From Spirodela intermedia (taxonomy: Eukaryota > Streptophyta > Magnoliopsida > Alismatales > Araceae), in contig LR746275.1 of the NCBI GenBank assembly GCA_902729315.2, forward strand, positions 1,272,501 to 1,336,500: 64,000 nucleotides of DNA, written 5' to 3'. A program made the position numbers and the translations under genes. A model generated the notes under the pieces. It saw only the letters and a list, made by a program, of their open reading frames with translations. It searched no databases and was not told the DNA's origin. Positions 60,061 to 64,000 of the stretch are shown here, piece by piece (positions within the stretch are counted from its first letter, which is position 1; every line of letters starts with the position of its first letter).

Positions 60061-63000
60061 CTCCCACATCCTTGGATGCAATCATTATAAATTTTGGAAA
60101 CTAGCAGATCTTAGTTTGCAGCACTGATCACCACAAATCACATCAATGGATAGATTTCAATCAAACTCATGAGAGATAATTTCTTATTATGAAAAACTCA
60201 ATCACTTCCTCTACTAAATTACTATGACCTCACATTCTCGATCAAGATCCACCAAACTCGACTAAGTCAAGTCCCAACAGCACATTACTTGTCAGTTTTG
60301 AGTATCAACAATGGTGGCACCAAGATCAATAGATATTCACTCTTATCATTTTCTCTCTCACGAAATTGATACTGCCCAGCGTTGTTGGCAAAATTTCTAC
60401 CAAAGAAGCATGGATTACTCTCAATAAGAATTATTTCTCTAAGAATCTGTCAAGAATTATGCATCTACACAAGAAGCTACACAATACAACAAAAGGAATC
60501 ATGCCAATCTCTAATTATGTGTAGATTCTTCATAGTACATGTGATGAACTCATAGCGGTAGGGCCGCCTGTTCAAGAAACTGTCACTATGTATGCACTTT
60601 TGAGAGGGTTAGGTCCCTCCTATGTTACGTTTAATGCAAGAATCACCTCACATCTACATAACTTGAGCTTCGAAGAAATGGTAACTTCAATCCATTTGCA
60701 CAAAGACTTGGTCAATCTCTCAATGGTGAATAAGGATTCAACCAAATTTCCTTCCACAGTGAATCAAGTTCAATCAAGCATCCTAGAATGAGGCAAAGGA
60801 TGATCTAGAGGAAGATTTAGCCACAAATGTGGCCAAATAGAGGGCGATGCACTCCCATATGTCAAATATGTGAACAATTTAGACATAGAGCCCAAGATTA
60901 CTGAGAACGATTCAATCAAAGCTTCTTTGTTGGAACAATTCTGCAACAAATGTTCCTCAATTTCAAGTTTATTCTCTCACAAGTCAGTCCAATTTAACAC
61001 TTATAGAGTTGTTCAATTCCATTGCCTAGTATTCAAATAGTGGTGCCACTTATCATGTTACGAACAAGCCACAAACTCTCATAGATCTATTGATTTATCA
61101 AGACAACGATCATTTGTAAATCAGTAATGACTTAAATTTAAATATTTATTATGTTAGAAACTTCATCCTACCTTTGCATCACTATTTATTAAAGCTTCGT
61201 GATGTCCTTCACGTACTTACAATTGCCAAAAACCTTCTATCAGTTTATAAATTGACTAATGATAACAACATTTATGTGAAATTTCATGCTTCATATTGTC
61301 TTGTGAAAGACGAAGCAATAGGAACTCCTCTACTTTGGGGAACAATTAAAGATGGTCTCTACTTCTTGTAGAATTCAAAGTTTTTCACGAGTGTTCATAA
61401 GACAGAAGGTATCGATTGGCACATGACATAAGTGGTTGGGTCATTCAAATCTTAGAATTTTAAGACATGTAATAGATACCGATGGACTGCCCACATTGAA
61501 AGTCAATAAAAGCTCAACTTGTGATGCATGTCTTTCTTCTAAAGCACTTAAATTGTCTTTTTTAAAGTCACAACACTCTATGAGTAAATCCTTAAAACTG
61601 ATCTATTTAGATCTATGAGGGCCATCACCCATCATCTCACATGTGGGATACAAATACTATGTGCTCTTTGTAGATAATTATTCAAGATACACATGGCTTT
61701 ATCCGCTGAAGTAGAAAAATAACGTTGTTCAAATGTTTATAAATTTTCAAAAATGAGTAGAACTATAACTATCACTGAAAATTTTGAATTTTCAGTCAAA
61801 CTAGGGAGGAGAATTTCGGTCTTTTGGTAAATTCCTCACTGATTGAGGCATACATCATTAAATCTCATGTCCACATATATCTACTCAAAATAGGACAACG
61901 AAGAGAAAACACAGACACTTAATTGAAACATCTCTTTCTCTCCTTAAGCATGCCTCGATGCCACACAGATACTAGGATGAAGTAGTGGCAACAATTGCAT
62001 ACTTCATTAATTACATGCCAACTCCCATTCTGAAGCATAAATTTCCTTATGAGATGATATATCAACAATCTCTTGACGATCAATTCCTCAAAAAATTTGG
62101 GTACTCTTATTATCCTAATTTAAGGCCCTATGCATCCACAAAGCTCACCTCAAGATCTAAGAGATGCGTGTTCTTGAGTGACAAAGTATTTTATTGAGGT
62201 TATAGATGTCTTTCACTCACTTCAGACAAAATCTTTATATCAAGGGATGTGATCTTCAATGAAGAAGTATTTTGTTTTCAAAACTCACTTGACATAACTA
62301 TTTCCTCCTCACACACTTCTCAAGCTCAAGGAGTGTTGAGAGAATTATCAAGTAATCCAATACTATTGTCACTCTCACACACCACTTAGACATATCCCCC
62401 ACAATAATCATGCCTTCCGAAACATGATTCCTCACAACTATTGTCACCTCACCTTTAGAAGCCAAATTTTCTATCCCAAACACATCAAAAACATCTCGCG
62501 CTAGCCCAATTACTATTCACTCCTCACCTTCTCTCACTAGCCACATTCCTTCAACTAACCCACTCTCTCCTTCTAATCTTGACAAATCAAGCCCCTATGC
62601 TGTCCGTAAAAACCCTACATGACATTTATAACAATACTCAAGTAATATCTTCATCGACAACCAATCTCACTCAAAAACACCCTCTACCTACATGTCTTAC
62701 AGCCACCTCTTCATACAAACAACATTCCATTTCCCAAGCACTCCAAGATTCCAATCGGGTCAACATTATGTAACAAAAACTCCAAGGACTCATTCAAAAT
62801 CAGACATGGCTTCTCGTTCCTTGACTGGCCTCACAACTGGTCATTAGATGCAAATGGATATATCGCCACAAATTTAAACCCGATGGCAGTATTGACCGCT
62901 ACAAAGCACAACCAGTTGCTAAAGGATTTGATCAACAAGAGGGGGTTCACTTCCATGAAACCATTAGCCCTGTGATTAAAGTTGCAACTAAATGAATTCT

Positions 63001-64000
63001 CTTATCCATTGCCATTAGGCACAACTGATTCATTCACCAATTGGATACCTGGAATGCGTTTCTCTATGGAGACCTTACCGAATTGATTTATATGGAGCAA
63101 CCACAAGGCTTCAAACACCCACGGTTCCCAGATTACGTGTGTCAACTCCAAAAGTCTCTCTACGACCTTAAATAGGCCTCACAAGAGTGATTCCACAAAC
63201 TCACTAAGCACCTTATTCAGCTCAGTTTCACGGGTTCTAAGACAGACACATTATTGTTCTTCAACTCATCCATAAGGATCTATGTACTCATCTATGTGGA
63301 CGATATACTAATTCTTAGACCACATGCCTGAAATCAAGTCTCTAATTCACTTTCTCAGTTCTCAATTATCTGTTAAAGATCTTGGCAAGGCTCATCATTT
63401 TCTAGGTGTGGAATTTCTACCTCACACGAGCGGATATGTCTTCTCACAATCTAACTGGAAAGAGTTCACATGGATAAATGCAAGCCTCTGTCCACTCCAT
63501 GTCCATCCTCTACTTCCACAGTCAAGTCTTCTTCCATTGGTGAACCATCACATTATCAGAGCATTGTTGGAGCTCTACAATACTTGAGCATTACTCGCTC
63601 AGACATCTCCTTTGCTGTGAACTCCGCTTGCCGAGCAATGCACAATCCACAATCAGCTGACTGGTAATCACTGAAGCATCTTCTGTGCTATTTGAAGGGC
63701 ACCCTCACTTATGGGCTATTACTACGTCAGGAACCACTTCTCTCCCTCTCAGCATTCAGTGATGTCGATTGGGCTGGGTGCTCAGAGGATCAATGTTCCA
63801 CCGACAGTTTCCTCATACCTTGGACCCAACTTGATATCTTGGAGCTCCAAGAAACAACTGACAGTGGCAAGGTCAAGTACTAAAGCAGAGTATAAAGCTC
63901 TAGCCAATCCCACAGCTGAACTCACTTGGCTACGTTCGCTTCTTTGGGAACTGAGAATTATTACTCCACCACCTATACTCTGGTGTGATAACATCAGGGC
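60061..64000 (+). mobile_element. Second decayed Ty1/copia element, cut by window end
   Basis: Plus-strand order: gag remnant about 60360-60790 (MYALLRGLGPSY), GAG-pre-integrase about 61170-61560 (LLSVYKLTND, GHSNLRILRHV), integrase about 61600-61990 (YVLFVDNYSRYTWLYPL), RT about 62840-63320 (DRYKAQPVAKGF, MEQPQGF, LIYVDDILIL near 63288), then VKDLGKAHHFLGVEFL at 63375, GALQYLSITRSDISFAVN at 63568, and RNase H ([10 protein letters not shown] at about 63755) to the window edge. Stops at 61616, 61712, 63173 and 63188 and frameshifts near 63310 and 63465 make it inactive. The sequence is unlike the element at 49.4-54.2 kb, so it is a separate copia lineage. The 3' LTR lies outside the window. 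Confidence 0.88.

Overview
This is plant nuclear DNA. Its genes are interrupted by spliceosomal introns and encode plant-specific proteins (Mg-chelatase H, STELLO, TANGLED1, a pPLAIII-type patatin). Decayed Ty1/copia retrotransposons and long (GA)n tracts lie between and beside them. The very GC-rich first exons with AT-rich introns and spacers suggest a monocot; this is inference from composition, not a species call.

Layout. 1-3.6 kb: a copia relic and unassigned sequence. 3.6-7.6 kb (+): the 3' three quarters of an AP-5 complex mu-subunit gene, with a solo LTR in one intron. 9.4-14.5 kb (-): STELLO-type Golgi glycosyltransferase (3 exons). 16.3-18.0 kb (-): single-exon UTP18 (ribosome biogenesis). 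20.1-30.6 kb (-): a peroxisomal long-chain acyl-CoA synthetase of LACS6 type, 23 exons that I could join in frame from start to stop (700 aa). 31.7-36.2 kb (-): CHLH, 4 exons, 1388 aa. 37.7-39.0 kb (-): patatin-like protein of the pPLAIII class. 40.7-42.5 kb (+): an uncharacterised protein with a C-terminal winged-helix-like segment. 43.0-44.3 kb (-): TANGLED1. 45.2-47.4 kb (+): a serine carboxypeptidase-like gene (8 exons) with an upstream ORF.

At about 47.5-48.8 kb the character changes sharply to AT-rich, repeat-dominated DNA: a (GA)n tract, a degenerate copia element with both LTRs, a second (GA)n tract, a broken ABCG transporter pseudogene on the minus strand, and a second decayed copia element that runs off the right edge.

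The genes form no pathway cluster; they are ordinary housekeeping, cell-wall, division-plane, lipid and chlorophyll genes. I found no tRNA, rRNA or CRISPR array and no convincing new biological system. The best second looks are three GC-AG introns, the carboxypeptidase uORF, the retrotransposon embedded in a purine tract, the uncharacterised winged-helix gene, and the missing N-terminal exons of the AP-5 mu gene.
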